DNA from: Flavobacterium sp. I3-2
GTDB lineage: Bacteria > Bacteroidota > Bacteroidia > Flavobacteriales > Flavobacteriaceae
NCBI RefSeq assembly: GCF_013389595.1
Contig: NZ_CP058306.1
Span: 2,666,001-2,730,000 of the forward strand
Direction of reading: 5' to 3'
Length of the DNA: 64,000 bases
The first letter of the stretch is position 1; every line of letters begins with the position of its first letter. Made by a program: the position numbers and the translations under genes. Shown one piece after another: positions 25,805-33,805 of the stretch. Under the pieces are notes generated by a model, which was given only the letters and a program-made list of their open reading frames with translations, did no database searches and had not been told where the DNA came from.

Positions 25805-27493
25805 TCATCTTTTTTCTGAATTCATATTTATAAAGAATTGAACGATTATAGAAAGTATGATAACTCCAAGCGTACCAATTAAATTCAGCCATAAATAACC
25901 AACAACATCCAACAAGAAAATATAAATAATTGCAATTTGAGTAAATAGTGCTGTCCAAAAAACAGCTTTTGCTTTTACATATTTTATAAATAAAGCAATC
26001 AAGAAAATTCCTAAAACGGTTCCGTAAAATATTGAACCAATAATGTTTACTAATTGAATTAAATTTTCAAATAAATTAATAACGCAAGCAGTCAAAATAC
26101 AAATGATTCCCCAAAAAATGACAGAAACTTTCGTTGCTTTTAAATATTCTTCATCTGTTTTATTTTTTACATGTGATTTGTACAAATCGATTGAAGAAGC
26201 TGAAGCGATTGCATATAATCCAGAAGCTGAAGATGACATTGCTGCCGAAAAAATAACTGCCAAAAGTAAACCGATTAAACCATGTGGTAAATAATTAAGA
26301 ATGAAATAAATGAAAACATAATCTTTATCATTTGTTTCAGCTTTTGGGTCTGCTTTTTTGATTAATTCAGAAGCTTCTTTTCGAATGTTTTGCTCATTTT
26401 CATTTAAACTAATCATTTTTTCTTCTAAAATCGGATTGTCATAATCTTGATTTAATTGACCAGAATAAAGCAACGTGATTTCATTTTTTTCGTCTAAAAC
26501 GGCATCTAATTTATTTTCTAATTCTTGATATTGTGCTTTGTATGCCGAATTTTCGATCATTCGTGTATTATTCGGATTGAAATGTAAAGGAGATTTATTA
26601 AACTGAAAAAAGATAAAAACCATTACACCAACTAAAAGAATAAAAAACTGCATCGGTACTTTTAAAGCTCCGTTCATAATCAATCCCATTTGAATTTCTT
26701 TGATTGATTTTCCTGATAAATAACGTCCAACTTGCGATTGGTCAGTTCCAAAATAAGCCAACATTAAGAAAAATCCTCCTGTAATTCCGCTCCAAACCGT
26801 ATATTTTTCTGACGGGTCAGTAGAAAAATCTAAAATATTCATTTTTCCATTTATCGATGCAATATCTAGTGCGTTGTTGAAAGTGATTTCTGTTGGGAAT
26901 TTATAAATAATCAATAAAAAAGTAATCATCATACCAAACATAATAACGAAAGCTTGCTGTTTTTGCGTAACGTTTAAAGCTTTTGTTCCTCCGAAATAGG
27001 TATAAATGATGATTAAAATTCCGATTGTAACCGTTATATAAGTCAGATTCCATCCTAAGATTGACGATAAAATGATTGACGGTGCATAAATGGTTAAACC
27101 TGTTCCGACGCTTCGTTGAATTAAGAAAATAACTGCGGCTAATGTTCGGGTTCGTAAATCGAATCTGTTTTCTAAAAATTCGTAAGCGGTGTAAACCTTT
27201 AATCTGTGAAAAACAGGAATAAACGCCATACAAATTACAATCATCGCTAAGGGTAAACCAAAGTAAAATTGTACAAATCCTAAACCGTCATGAAAGGCTT
27301 GCCCTGGTGTTGATAAAAAAGTTATCGCACTTGCTTGAGTTGCCATCACAGATAAACCAACCGTCCACCAATTGGTATTTTGGTCAGCTAAAATATATTC
27401 TTCAACATTTTTACTTCCTTTTGATTTTAATGTTCCGTAAATAACAATAAATAAAAGTGTTGAACTTAAAATTATCCAATCTATATAATTCAT
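25805..27493 (-). CDS. Sodium:solute symporter (SSS family)
   Basis: Inner-membrane symporter of 562 residues with about 13 hydrophobic helices in the LeuT-like SSS fold. NWWTVGLSVMATQASAITFLS (broken here as NWWTVGLSVM / ATQASAITFLS, about 41-61) is the sodium-site region. SAAMSSSASGLYAIASAS (about 412-429) is the second sodium-binding helix, and YFGGTKALNVT follows helix 5. A charged insertion at about 305-390, partly coiled-coil-like (ELENKLDAVLDEKNE), interrupts the helices and is unusual against sugar or proline symporters. The substrate is unknown. The start codon is one base after the stop of the 35-residue gene, so translation is probably coupled. Confidence 0.9.
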   Translation of the reverse strand: MNYIDWIILSSTLLFIVIYGTLKSKGSKNVEEYILADQNTNWWTVGLSVMATQASAITFLSTPGQAFHDGLGFVQFYFGLPLAMIVICMAFIPVFHRLKVYTAYEFLENRFDLRTRTLAAVIFLIQRSVGTGLTIYAPSIILSSILGWNLTYITVTIGILIIIYTYFGGTKALNVTQKQQAFVIMFGMMITFLLIIYKFPTEITFNNALDIASINGKMNILDFSTDPSEKYTVWSGITGGFFLMLAYFGTDQSQVGRYLSGKSIKEIQMGLIMNGALKVPMQFFILLVGVMVFIFFQFNKSPLHFNPNNTRMIENSAYKAQYQELENKLDAVLDEKNEITLLYSGQLNQDYDNPILEEKMISLNENEQNIRKEASELIKKADPKAETNDKDYVFIYFILNYLPHGLIGLLLAVIFSAAMSSSASGLYAIASASSIDLYKSHVKNKTDEEYLKATKVSVIFWGIICILTACVINLFENLIQLVNIIGSIFYGTVLGIFLIALFIKYVKAKAVFWTALFTQIAIIYIFLLDVVGYLWLNLIGTLGVIILSIIVQFFINMNSEKR

Positions 27494-27494
27494 C

Positions 27495-27602
27495 TTATGA
27501 ATATAATCTCATTAAAAAATAGAAAAAAGCCAAATAAAGCACATTCAAAAAAAGTACAACACTATAACTTCTTCGCCATTTAAAATTATTTTTTTGTTTC
27601 AT
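27495..27602 (-). CDS. 35-residue membrane protein, unannotated small gene
   Basis: A short open reading frame of 36 codons including the stop. The protein begins MKQKNNFKWRRSY, followed by one hydrophobic helix (SVVLFLNVLYLAFFYFLM) and a short RLYS end. The basic N-terminus predicts an N-in single-span protein. The start overlaps the last codons of the PIG-L gene in another frame, and the stop lies one base before the symporter ATG, so it fits exactly into the operon. Small proteins with a WRRSY-helix-LM...S pattern in this position are recalled from other flavobacteria. A role as a small partner of the symporter is inference. Confidence 0.7.
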   Translation of the reverse strand: MKQKNNFKWRRSYSVVLFLNVLYLAFFYFLMRLYS

Positions 27603-30063
27603 TTTTCAAAGCAATTAAATTTGCAAAAAGCTTGTAAGCACCCGGAACTCCAGCAGGTAATTGTCTAAAGAAACTCAAACCGGTGTAAACATAATAACCT
27701 TTTCCGTAAGGCGCAATTAATAAAATACCTTGCGTTTTTGGGTCATTAAAATCTTTGGATTCTAAGATAGGTATAAATTTCGAATCGTAATCGTTCGCAT
27801 AATACAAACCTTGTTCTTGAACCCAACCTGTAAAGTCATTTTGTGTGATTTTATTCGGATAATTTAATACCGGATGCGTCGGGTTTAAGAATTTAACTTC
27901 TGCATCTTCGTTTGTTATTCTATCTTTTGATAATTGCAATTTATATGGTGCAATTTTTTCGGTCACTAACGAATGATTGGTATTGTATTGATTTATTAAA
28001 GTTCCGCCATTTGAAACAAAATCAAATAGAATTTTGTTTTTAAATTTCAGTTCGTTAATCGTATTAAATGCTCGAATTCCTAAAATAACGACATCATATT
28101 TTTGTAAGTTTTCTTTTGAGATTTGTTCGCTTGAAATATAATCAACATCATATCCAATGTTTTGCAAATTCGTCGGAATGTCATCTCCAGCACCCATTAA
28201 ATACGCAATTTTAGAATTTGATTTTGCTATTTCAATTCTTTTAATTTTTGCTTCAGACTTTGTTAAAAGTACTTGAGTAGGAATGTGGTTGTAGCTTATA
28301 ATTTGAACGTCATTATCAAAAATTTCATCATTTGAAATGACCTCAAGTTGATAAATTTCTTCAGAAAGTTTGTCAGAAACAGCAACTTCAAAAGTTAGAT
28401 GTGTTTCTTGTAAATATTTTAAATTATTAATTTCTTTCCAATCGGTTTTTTTTTCAGGATTATTTTTAGAAACTAAACGTGCTTTACCCGAAAAATTATC
28501 AACATAACTTTTGTACAAAGTTTCAATTTTTTGACTTTTTTGATTTTCGATTATGTTCAATTTGTTTTTAATTGAAGCGCTAACTTTCGGAACAACTAAA
28601 ACATTATCATAAACTTCACCTTTAACTTCGTCTTTAAATTTGTAAACTATTTTGTTTTCAAAATTTATGTTTATGTCATTGATTTTTAATTCAATATTGT
28701 AATTTAATTCATCTAAAGATTTAAATTGATTGTAGAATGAATTTTCGGAATTCTCTAAATAATGAGCATTTGAAAGTTGTATATTATTTGGAACTTTTAA
28801 ACTAAAAGTTTCTATTTTAGCTTCATTATTTGATAAATAATTTGCATCAATATTTTTTAATTGTTCACCAAAAACATTAACCTGATTGAATTCAATTGGG
28901 TAATTGCTTCTATTTATTAGTTCAAATTTAAAATATGCTGTTTCATTTGGTGATATAAATTGATTGTCGCTACTAACTTCAAAAAACAAACCTGTACAAA
29001 ATAAAATACAATCTTTTACTTCTTTTAGTTTTCGTTCTTTCCAAATTGAATTTTCTAAATTTTGAATTAAACTATAGATTTCAACCAACGCGTTTACATT
29101 GTTTTCAGGAGTTTTAAAATCGAAATTTTGCAATAAGTTTTCAATTTTATTTCCAATTGCTTTTCCATTTTTAATTCTGTTCCACGAAGTGTCGATTCCC
29201 TCAAAAAGATTTTGTTCGTTTTTTAATTTCGGACCATAAATCAGTTCTAAATAATCAATATCTGAACCTCGCGAAGACATGTCTCCAAAACCTTGAGATT
29301 GATGTTGGCTTCGACTTAATGAAGCAATTTCTTGATTTGATTTTCCTAATAATGGATAATAAACACCAATTTCTAATGGAATGTATTTTGATTTATCGGC
29401 TTTGGCAAATTGTTCTTTTCCGCCAAAAAACCACCACGAAGCATTAAAAAATAAGCGTGTCGGTTGAAACGTCGTAACTTGATTTAATTGATTTGAAAAC
29501 TTTTTAGAGTTTGCTGCATCATTAAAAGCTAATTCAGATAACTGCGCCGATGCTGTATGATGTCCGTGCGTATTTCCTTCGGTTCTGTGGTCGAAACGGT
29601 TTACAATAATGTCGGGCTGAAGCATTCGAATTGTATAAACTACTTGAGCTAAAATTTGCTCTTTTTGCCATTTGTCATAAGCTTCACTCGGACGTTTAGA
29701 AAAACCAAAATCGTTTGCTGTCGAAAAATACTGAACTCCACCGTCAATTTTACGAGCGTTTAAAAGCTCTTGTGTTCTGATAATTCCAAGTACATCACCA
29801 AGTTCATTACTGATTAAATTTTGACCTCCATTTCCACGAGTTAGTGACAAATAAGAAGTTTCTGCATGTTCATGGTTTGATAAATAGGTAATTAATCGCG
29901 TATTTTCATCATCAGGATGTGCTGCAATATATAAAGCAGAAGCTAATGTGTTTAATTTTTCAACCTTATGATAAATTTCAGAAGGTGTAAGTTTAATTGG
30001 TTTTTGAGCTGAACAAGGTAAGGTTACAGCTAATAATATCAGATATTTTAATCGGTTAAACAT
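27586..30063 (-). CDS. Large exported PIG-L family deacetylase with C-terminal glutamine-amidotransferase-like domain
   Basis: 825 residues with a signal peptide (about 1-19). The PIG-L/LmbE domain covers about 35-290: AAHPDDENTRLITYLSN (about 47-63) gives the zinc-binding His-Pro-Asp-Asp motif, and NTHGHHTASAQ (about 164-174) supplies the other histidine. The middle (about 340-600) looks like beta-sandwich domains. The last 200 residues (IAYLMGAGDDIPTNLQNIG ... DVVILGIRAF ... FVSNGGTLINQYNT) resemble a ThuA/class I amidotransferase-like fold. It probably removes N-acetyl groups from a sugar or glycan in the periplasm; the substrate is unknown. The start overlaps the stop of mscS by one base. 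Confidence 0.88.
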   Translation of the reverse strand: MFNRLKYLILLAVTLPCSAQKPIKLTPSEIYHKVEKLNTLASALYIAAHPDDENTRLITYLSNHEHAETSYLSLTRGNGGQNLISNELGDVLGIIRTQELLNARKIDGGVQYFSTANDFGFSKRPSEAYDKWQKEQILAQVVYTIRMLQPDIIVNRFDHRTEGNTHGHHTASAQLSELAFNDAANSKKFSNQLNQVTTFQPTRLFFNASWWFFGGKEQFAKADKSKYIPLEIGVYYPLLGKSNQEIASLSRSQHQSQGFGDMSSRGSDIDYLELIYGPKLKNEQNLFEGIDTSWNRIKNGKAIGNKIENLLQNFDFKTPENNVNALVEIYSLIQNLENSIWKERKLKEVKDCILFCTGLFFEVSSDNQFISPNETAYFKFELINRSNYPIEFNQVNVFGEQLKNIDANYLSNNEAKIETFSLKVPNNIQLSNAHYLENSENSFYNQFKSLDELNYNIELKINDININFENKIVYKFKDEVKGEVYDNVLVVPKVSASIKNKLNIIENQKSQKIETLYKSYVDNFSGKARLVSKNNPEKKTDWKEINNLKYLQETHLTFEVAVSDKLSEEIYQLEVISNDEIFDNDVQIISYNHIPTQVLLTKSEAKIKRIEIAKSNSKIAYLMGAGDDIPTNLQNIGYDVDYISSEQISKENLQKYDVVILGIRAFNTINELKFKNKILFDFVSNGGTLINQYNTNHSLVTEKIAPYKLQLSKDRITNEDAEVKFLNPTHPVLNYPNKITQNDFTGWVQEQGLYYANDYDSKFIPILESKDFNDPKTQGILLIAPYGKGYYVYTGLSFFRQLPAGVPGAYKLFANLIALKNETKK

Positions 30064-30572
30064 TAGCTAGATTTTACGATTACGACTGCTTTTTGTAAGA
30101 AAAGATTGTTTGGATAAGTAACTTTTGAACCTTCTGCAGTAATTAAAATAGTATGAAAAGTTTTGATATCTTCTATTTCAGCTTGGATAGGAAAATCTTT
30201 ATCTTCTATTTTTATTATATCTCCGATTTTGTACGGAAATGAAAAAAACATCACAATTCCGGCTGTAATATTACTAAGAACCGACCATTGTGCAAATAAA
30301 GCAACTCCAATAAATGCAAGAATTGAAGTGATGTAAGTAACTACATTTTTAGTGTCGATTCCCCAAATTCCAAATAATGAAATAATAAACAATGTATAAA
30401 TCATCCAATCGATATATTTGGTTATGATTCGACGTCTATTTTCTGCTTTTTCAGATACTTCTGAAATTTTTTTAATAATTTTTTTACTAACATATTTTAG
30501 AATAATAGCAATGATGATAACTAAAACGGTAGCGATAATTTCCGGATAAAATTCTTTAATATTTATTTCCAT
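30063..30572 (-). CDS. Small MscS-family mechanosensitive channel
   Basis: 169 residues, shorter than E. coli MscS (286). One N-terminal helix (about 11-29), another at about 52-70, and a third at about 78-100 with the pore-like region YITSILAFIGVALFAQWSVL. SNITAGIVMFFSFPYKIGDII follows, the MscS beta-domain signature. The large C-terminal alpha/beta domain is absent and the protein stops after the beta domain (VTYPNNLFLQKAVV). It likely opens under membrane tension to release solutes. Starts and stops overlap by one base with maf and PIG-L, showing tight operon packing. Confidence 0.88.
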   Translation of the reverse strand: MEINIKEFYPEIIATVLVIIIAIILKYVSKKIIKKISEVSEKAENRRRIITKYIDWMIYTLFIISLFGIWGIDTKNVVTYITSILAFIGVALFAQWSVLSNITAGIVMFFSFPYKIGDIIKIEDKDFPIQAEIEDIKTFHTILITAEGSKVTYPNNLFLQKAVVIVKSS

Positions 30573-31159
30573 TATTGTAAAAAATCTAAAAGTTCATGAT
30601 ATAATTTTTCCATCGGTAGACCAACAACATTGGTATAAGAACCTTTGATTTCTTTAATGCCAATTAATCCAATCCATTCTTGAATGCCATAAGCTCCGGC
30701 CTTATCAAAAGGTTTGAAGTTTTCGATATAATACAAAATTTCTTCATCTGTTAACTCAGTAAAAGTAACAAATGTGATTGCATTAAATATTTTAATTTTG
30801 GTTTTAGACTTTAAACAAACAGAAGAAATAACTTCGTGTGTTTTATTCGAAAGACTTTTGATAATGTCAAAAGTTTGTGTTTTATTTTCAGGTTTTCCAA
30901 GAATAATTCCATTATTCCATACCAAAGTATCTGAAGTTATTACGATTTCATTCTCATCTAAATCAGTAAAAAAATCAGCTTTTACTTTAGCAATATAATC
31001 TGTAATCTGAGCATGTAACAGATTTTCGGGATAAGATTCATCTACATTCGATGGCTGTACTTCGAATGTTAATCCTAAATCGGTTAAAAAATGTTTTCTT
31101 CTTGGTGAATTTGAGGCTAATATGAGTTTTTTTTCTTCTAATAATTTATGAAGCAACAT
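30572..31159 (-). CDS. maf: Maf family nucleoside triphosphate pyrophosphatase
   Basis: House-cleaning pyrophosphatase that hydrolyses non-canonical or modified nucleoside triphosphates, 195 residues. ILASNSPRRKHFLTDLGL (about 13-30) is the Maf signature loop. SDTLVWNNGIILGKP (about 75-89) carries the conserved Asp and Lys, and FDKAGAYGIQEWIG (about 150-163) ends the active site. The E..V.I(T)SDT arrangement suggests the dTTP/UTP branch. The start overlaps the UbiA-like gene by 14 bases. Confidence 0.93.
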   Translation of the reverse strand: MLLHKLLEEKKLILASNSPRRKHFLTDLGLTFEVQPSNVDESYPENLLHAQITDYIAKVKADFFTDLDENEIVITSDTLVWNNGIILGKPENKTQTFDIIKSLSNKTHEVISSVCLKSKTKIKIFNAITFVTFTELTDEEILYYIENFKPFDKAGAYGIQEWIGLIGIKEIKGSYTNVVGLPMEKLYHELLDFLQ

Positions 31160-32054
31160 AGTATTTTATATTAAAAAATAAAAATACTATAGAAATTATA
31201 GTTAACCAAATTATTACATTAAGAATGTTGTTTGATGTGCTAAATTGTTTGATTTCTTTAGCTTTATTTAATTGTAAAAAAGCAAATAATAAAGGTGCAG
31301 CTATCGCAATTAAACAATAAATAACTAAAGGTTGTAATGTATTGAAATAATTTAGGGCAAAAAATACAATTAAAAGAATTGGAATAAAAATAAGAAAAGA
31401 AGTTCTACAAGCTCCTTTTTCAATACCGTGCATGGTTGCTAATGTTTTTTTATGATGTTCTTTATCTTCATTAACATGTTTTAAATCAAGTACTAATGTT
31501 TTTATAAAGAATAGCAAAGTAATTAAAGTTGAAAAGTAAAATAATATGGAAAACAAATCCATGTAAGGAAAAAATGGATTTTGCATTTCAATTTTTGGGA
31601 CCAAATCTAAAATGATTCCCGTAAAAATAGGGTAGGAAGCAATACTTGCAAATACAATATTATTTAAAAGTGGAATTTTTATCCATTGTGTAATGTATAA
31701 ATAAAGTAATGCAGCTAAAGCAATGAAAAATCCAAAGTAACCTACGTTACCAATTTCATTAGCTAAAAAAAAGCTTATTCCAATTCCTATAGAATTTAAT
31801 CCTAGGTAAATGTAATAAGCTTTTTCTATATTTTTTAGAATTTTACGTTCAGGATATTTTTCTTGCTTTAAAATTGCAAATAATAACAATCCACCTGCGT
31901 AAATGAAACCAAAAGAAATAATGAATAAAAAGAATTCAAGATCAGATAAAGCAACTTCAATGCCTATAGTTTTAAATAGTCCGTACCGAATTAGTAAAAC
32001 AATTACTAAAAGTTGAACACCTATTTGTAGCTGATCTTTTCTTAAAACTTTCAT
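31146..32054 (-). CDS. UbiA-like membrane protein lacking the first Asp-rich motif
   Basis: 302 residues with eight or nine hydrophobic helices. In flavobacteria this slot, between kdsC and maf, usually holds a UbiA-family prenyltransferase annotated as geranylgeranylglycerol-phosphate geranylgeranyltransferase. The second Asp motif is partly retained (LVLDLKHVNEDKEHHKKTLA, about 187-206). Where the first motif NDxxDxxxD should be, the sequence reads YAGGLLLFAILKQEKYPERK (about 52-71), with none of the Asp residues. Prenyl-diphosphate/magnesium binding should therefore be impaired, and the protein may be a diverged or inactive family member. The assignment relies on context plus motif 2. Confidence 0.6.
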   Translation of the reverse strand: MKVLRKDQLQIGVQLLVIVLLIRYGLFKTIGIEVALSDLEFFLFIISFGFIYAGGLLLFAILKQEKYPERKILKNIEKAYYIYLGLNSIGIGISFFLANEIGNVGYFGFFIALAALLYLYITQWIKIPLLNNIVFASIASYPIFTGIILDLVPKIEMQNPFFPYMDLFSILFYFSTLITLLFFIKTLVLDLKHVNEDKEHHKKTLATMHGIEKGACRTSFLIFIPILLIVFFALNYFNTLQPLVIYCLIAIAAPLLFAFLQLNKAKEIKQFSTSNNILNVIIWLTIISIVFLFFNIKYYVAS

Positions 32055-32072
32055 ATTTCATGGTTTTAAATG

Positions 32073-32600
32073 TTAGTCAAATTTTGCATTGAAATGTTCA
32101 AACCATTTGCCTTGAACTTTCATTACTTGTTCGATAACATCTCTTACAGCGCCTCGACCTCCATTTATATGAGAAATATATTTACTGATTTTCTTAATTT
32201 CTGGAACTGCATCTTGAGGACAGGTTGCTAAACCTACTTCTTGCATCACCCAGTAATCTGGAATATCATCTCCCATGTATAGAATTTCTTCTGCTTTGAT
32301 GTTATTGATATCGATGTATTTTTTTAAAATTTCTACTTTGTCGGAAACGCCTAAATGAATATCGTTGATTCCTAAATTTTTTAATCTGGTTCGGACACCG
32401 TCATTACTTCCACCAGAAATAATACAAACATTGTATCCGTTTTCTACAGCCGCTTTCATTGCGTAGCCATCTCTTATAAACATATTGCGCAATAATTCTC
32501 CGTTTGCAGCAACATGAATTGACCCATCAGTTAATACGCCATCGATATCGAATATAAATGTATTGATGTCGTTCATTAACTCTTTATAACTTTTTGACAT
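32073..32600 (-). CDS. kdsC: KdsC-like HAD phosphatase
   Basis: 175 residues, a cap-less (C0) HAD phosphatase. Motif I is FIFDIDGVLTDGSIHV (about 14-29; nucleophile Asp and acid/base Asp). Motif II lies in CIISGGSND (about 58-66), and Lys in VSDKVEILKKY (about 84-94). Motif III is YMGDDIPDYWVM (about 108-119). The family hydrolyses 3-deoxy-D-manno-octulosonate 8-phosphate, supplying Kdo for lipopolysaccharide; the C-terminal GGRGAVRDVIEQV is diagnostic. The 5' end overlaps the DUF2520 gene by 17 bases, and the UbiA-like gene follows after 18 nt. Confidence 0.9.
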   Translation of the reverse strand: MSKSYKELMNDINTFIFDIDGVLTDGSIHVAANGELLRNMFIRDGYAMKAAVENGYNVCIISGGSNDGVRTRLKNLGINDIHLGVSDKVEILKKYIDINNIKAEEILYMGDDIPDYWVMQEVGLATCPQDAVPEIKKISKYISHINGGRGAVRDVIEQVMKVQGKWFEHFNAKFD

Positions 32601-33348
32601 TATAATTTTGAATTGATTCTGAAATATTTAAATATAGTGATTTTATTTTCTCGTTGGTAATTAATTCTAAATGTTTTTTTAATGTGTTTGAATCGTTACG
32701 AACAGCAGGTCCGGTTTGAGCTAAAACCGGTTCAAGTTCATTGATTTTATTAAATGTTTCCTGAATTAAAGGTTTAAAAATTTCAAAAGGAATGTCATTT
32801 TCTTTACAAATTTCATTACCAATAGTAAACATATGATTCGTAAAATTACTTACAAAAACTGCCGTAACATGAATATATTTTCGTTGTTCTGATGAAATTC
32901 GATAAACTTTTGAACTGAATTTTTGAGTAAAATATTCTAAAATCGGAAAATCATTTTCAAATTCTGTTTCTAAACAAAAAGGAATTTGAGAAAAATCAAC
33001 AGTTTTATTTTTAGAAAACGTTTGTAAAGGATAAAAAACACCGCGTCTGTTTTTGGAATCAATTTGATCTAAATCAGCCGAACCAGAAGTATGTACTACA
33101 AATCTGTTTTTGAAAGGTAAATTTTTCGAAACTTCAGCAATTGAGTTGTCAGAAACAGCAATGATGTAAATATCTGCTTCTTTGATTTTTAGATAATCAT
33201 CAGTTACTAAATTTTTATTGATTGAATTATCGATTTTATTCGAGTTTCTTGCGTAAATTTGAACTAAATTAAGTTCGTTGTTTTCGTTTATAAATTGAAT
33301 TACATGCGACGCAACATTTCCAGACCCTAAAACAATTACATTATTCAT
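32584..33348 (-). CDS. Rossmann-fold protein with DUF2520 domain
   Basis: 254 residues. An N-terminal NAD(P)-binding fold with VIVLGSGNVASHVIQFI (about 4-20) and IYIIAVSDNSIAEV (about 60-73) is followed by a helical DUF2520 domain (about 125-250), starting FCLETEFENDFPILEYF and containing HVTAVFVSNFTNHMF. The architecture resembles NADP-dependent F420 oxidoreductase-like dehydrogenases. No substrate is known, and the protein is widely conserved in Bacteroidota next to kdsC and maf. It appears to be the first gene of the eight-gene minus-strand operon running to the symporter. Confidence 0.88.
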   Translation of the reverse strand: MNNVIVLGSGNVASHVIQFINENNELNLVQIYARNSNKIDNSINKNLVTDDYLKIKEADIYIIAVSDNSIAEVSKNLPFKNRFVVHTSGSADLDQIDSKNRRGVFYPLQTFSKNKTVDFSQIPFCLETEFENDFPILEYFTQKFSSKVYRISSEQRKYIHVTAVFVSNFTNHMFTIGNEICKENDIPFEIFKPLIQETFNKINELEPVLAQTGPAVRNDSNTLKKHLELITNEKIKSLYLNISESIQNYNVKKL

Positions 33349-33415
33349 AAAGTAAAAGTAAGGTAAACTTATAGTTTGAGCAATTGTTTTTATGAAAATC
33401 TAAAGAAAATTAAAT

Positions 33416-33805
33416 ATGAAAAAGGATATTGAAAATTTAGAAGACATCAAATTTATGGTGGATACTTTTTATGATAAAATTCAAAAAGATGATTTGATTG
33501 GACCTATATTTAACGGAATTATTCAAGATCGGTGGCCTGAACATCTAGAAAAAATGTATCGATTTTGGCAAACGATTCTTTTAGAAGATTATACATATTC
33601 CGGACGTCCATTTCCTCCGCATGCGCATTTACCAGTTGATGATTCGCATTTTAATCGATGGAAAAGTATTTTTTCTGATGTGGTTTTATCGCATTTTGAC
33701 GGAGAAAAAGCACAAGAAGCTATTTGGCGTGCTGATAAAATGGCAACGATGTTCTTATCTAAAATTACGTATTTCAGAGATAATAATCTAAAACCTATTG
33801 ATTAA
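33416..33805 (+). CDS. Group III truncated haemoglobin
   Basis: 129 residues, a 2-on-2 globin. FYDKIQKDDLIGPIF (about 18-32) forms helices A/B, and the Phe-rich core RFWQTILLEDYTYSGRPFPP (about 47-66) follows. HAHLPVDDSHFNRWKSIF (about 67-84) carries the His expected as the proximal haem ligand in group III proteins. Likely roles are oxygen or nitric oxide chemistry in the cytoplasm. It is divergent from the DUF2520 operon across 67 nt and convergent with the TlpA-like lipoprotein gene, which it overlaps by four bases. Confidence 0.9.
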   Translation: MKKDIENLEDIKFMVDTFYDKIQKDDLIGPIFNGIIQDRWPEHLEKMYRFWQTILLEDYTYSGRPFPPHAHLPVDDSHFNRWKSIFSDVVLSHFDGEKAQEAIWRADKMATMFLSKITYFRDNNLKPID

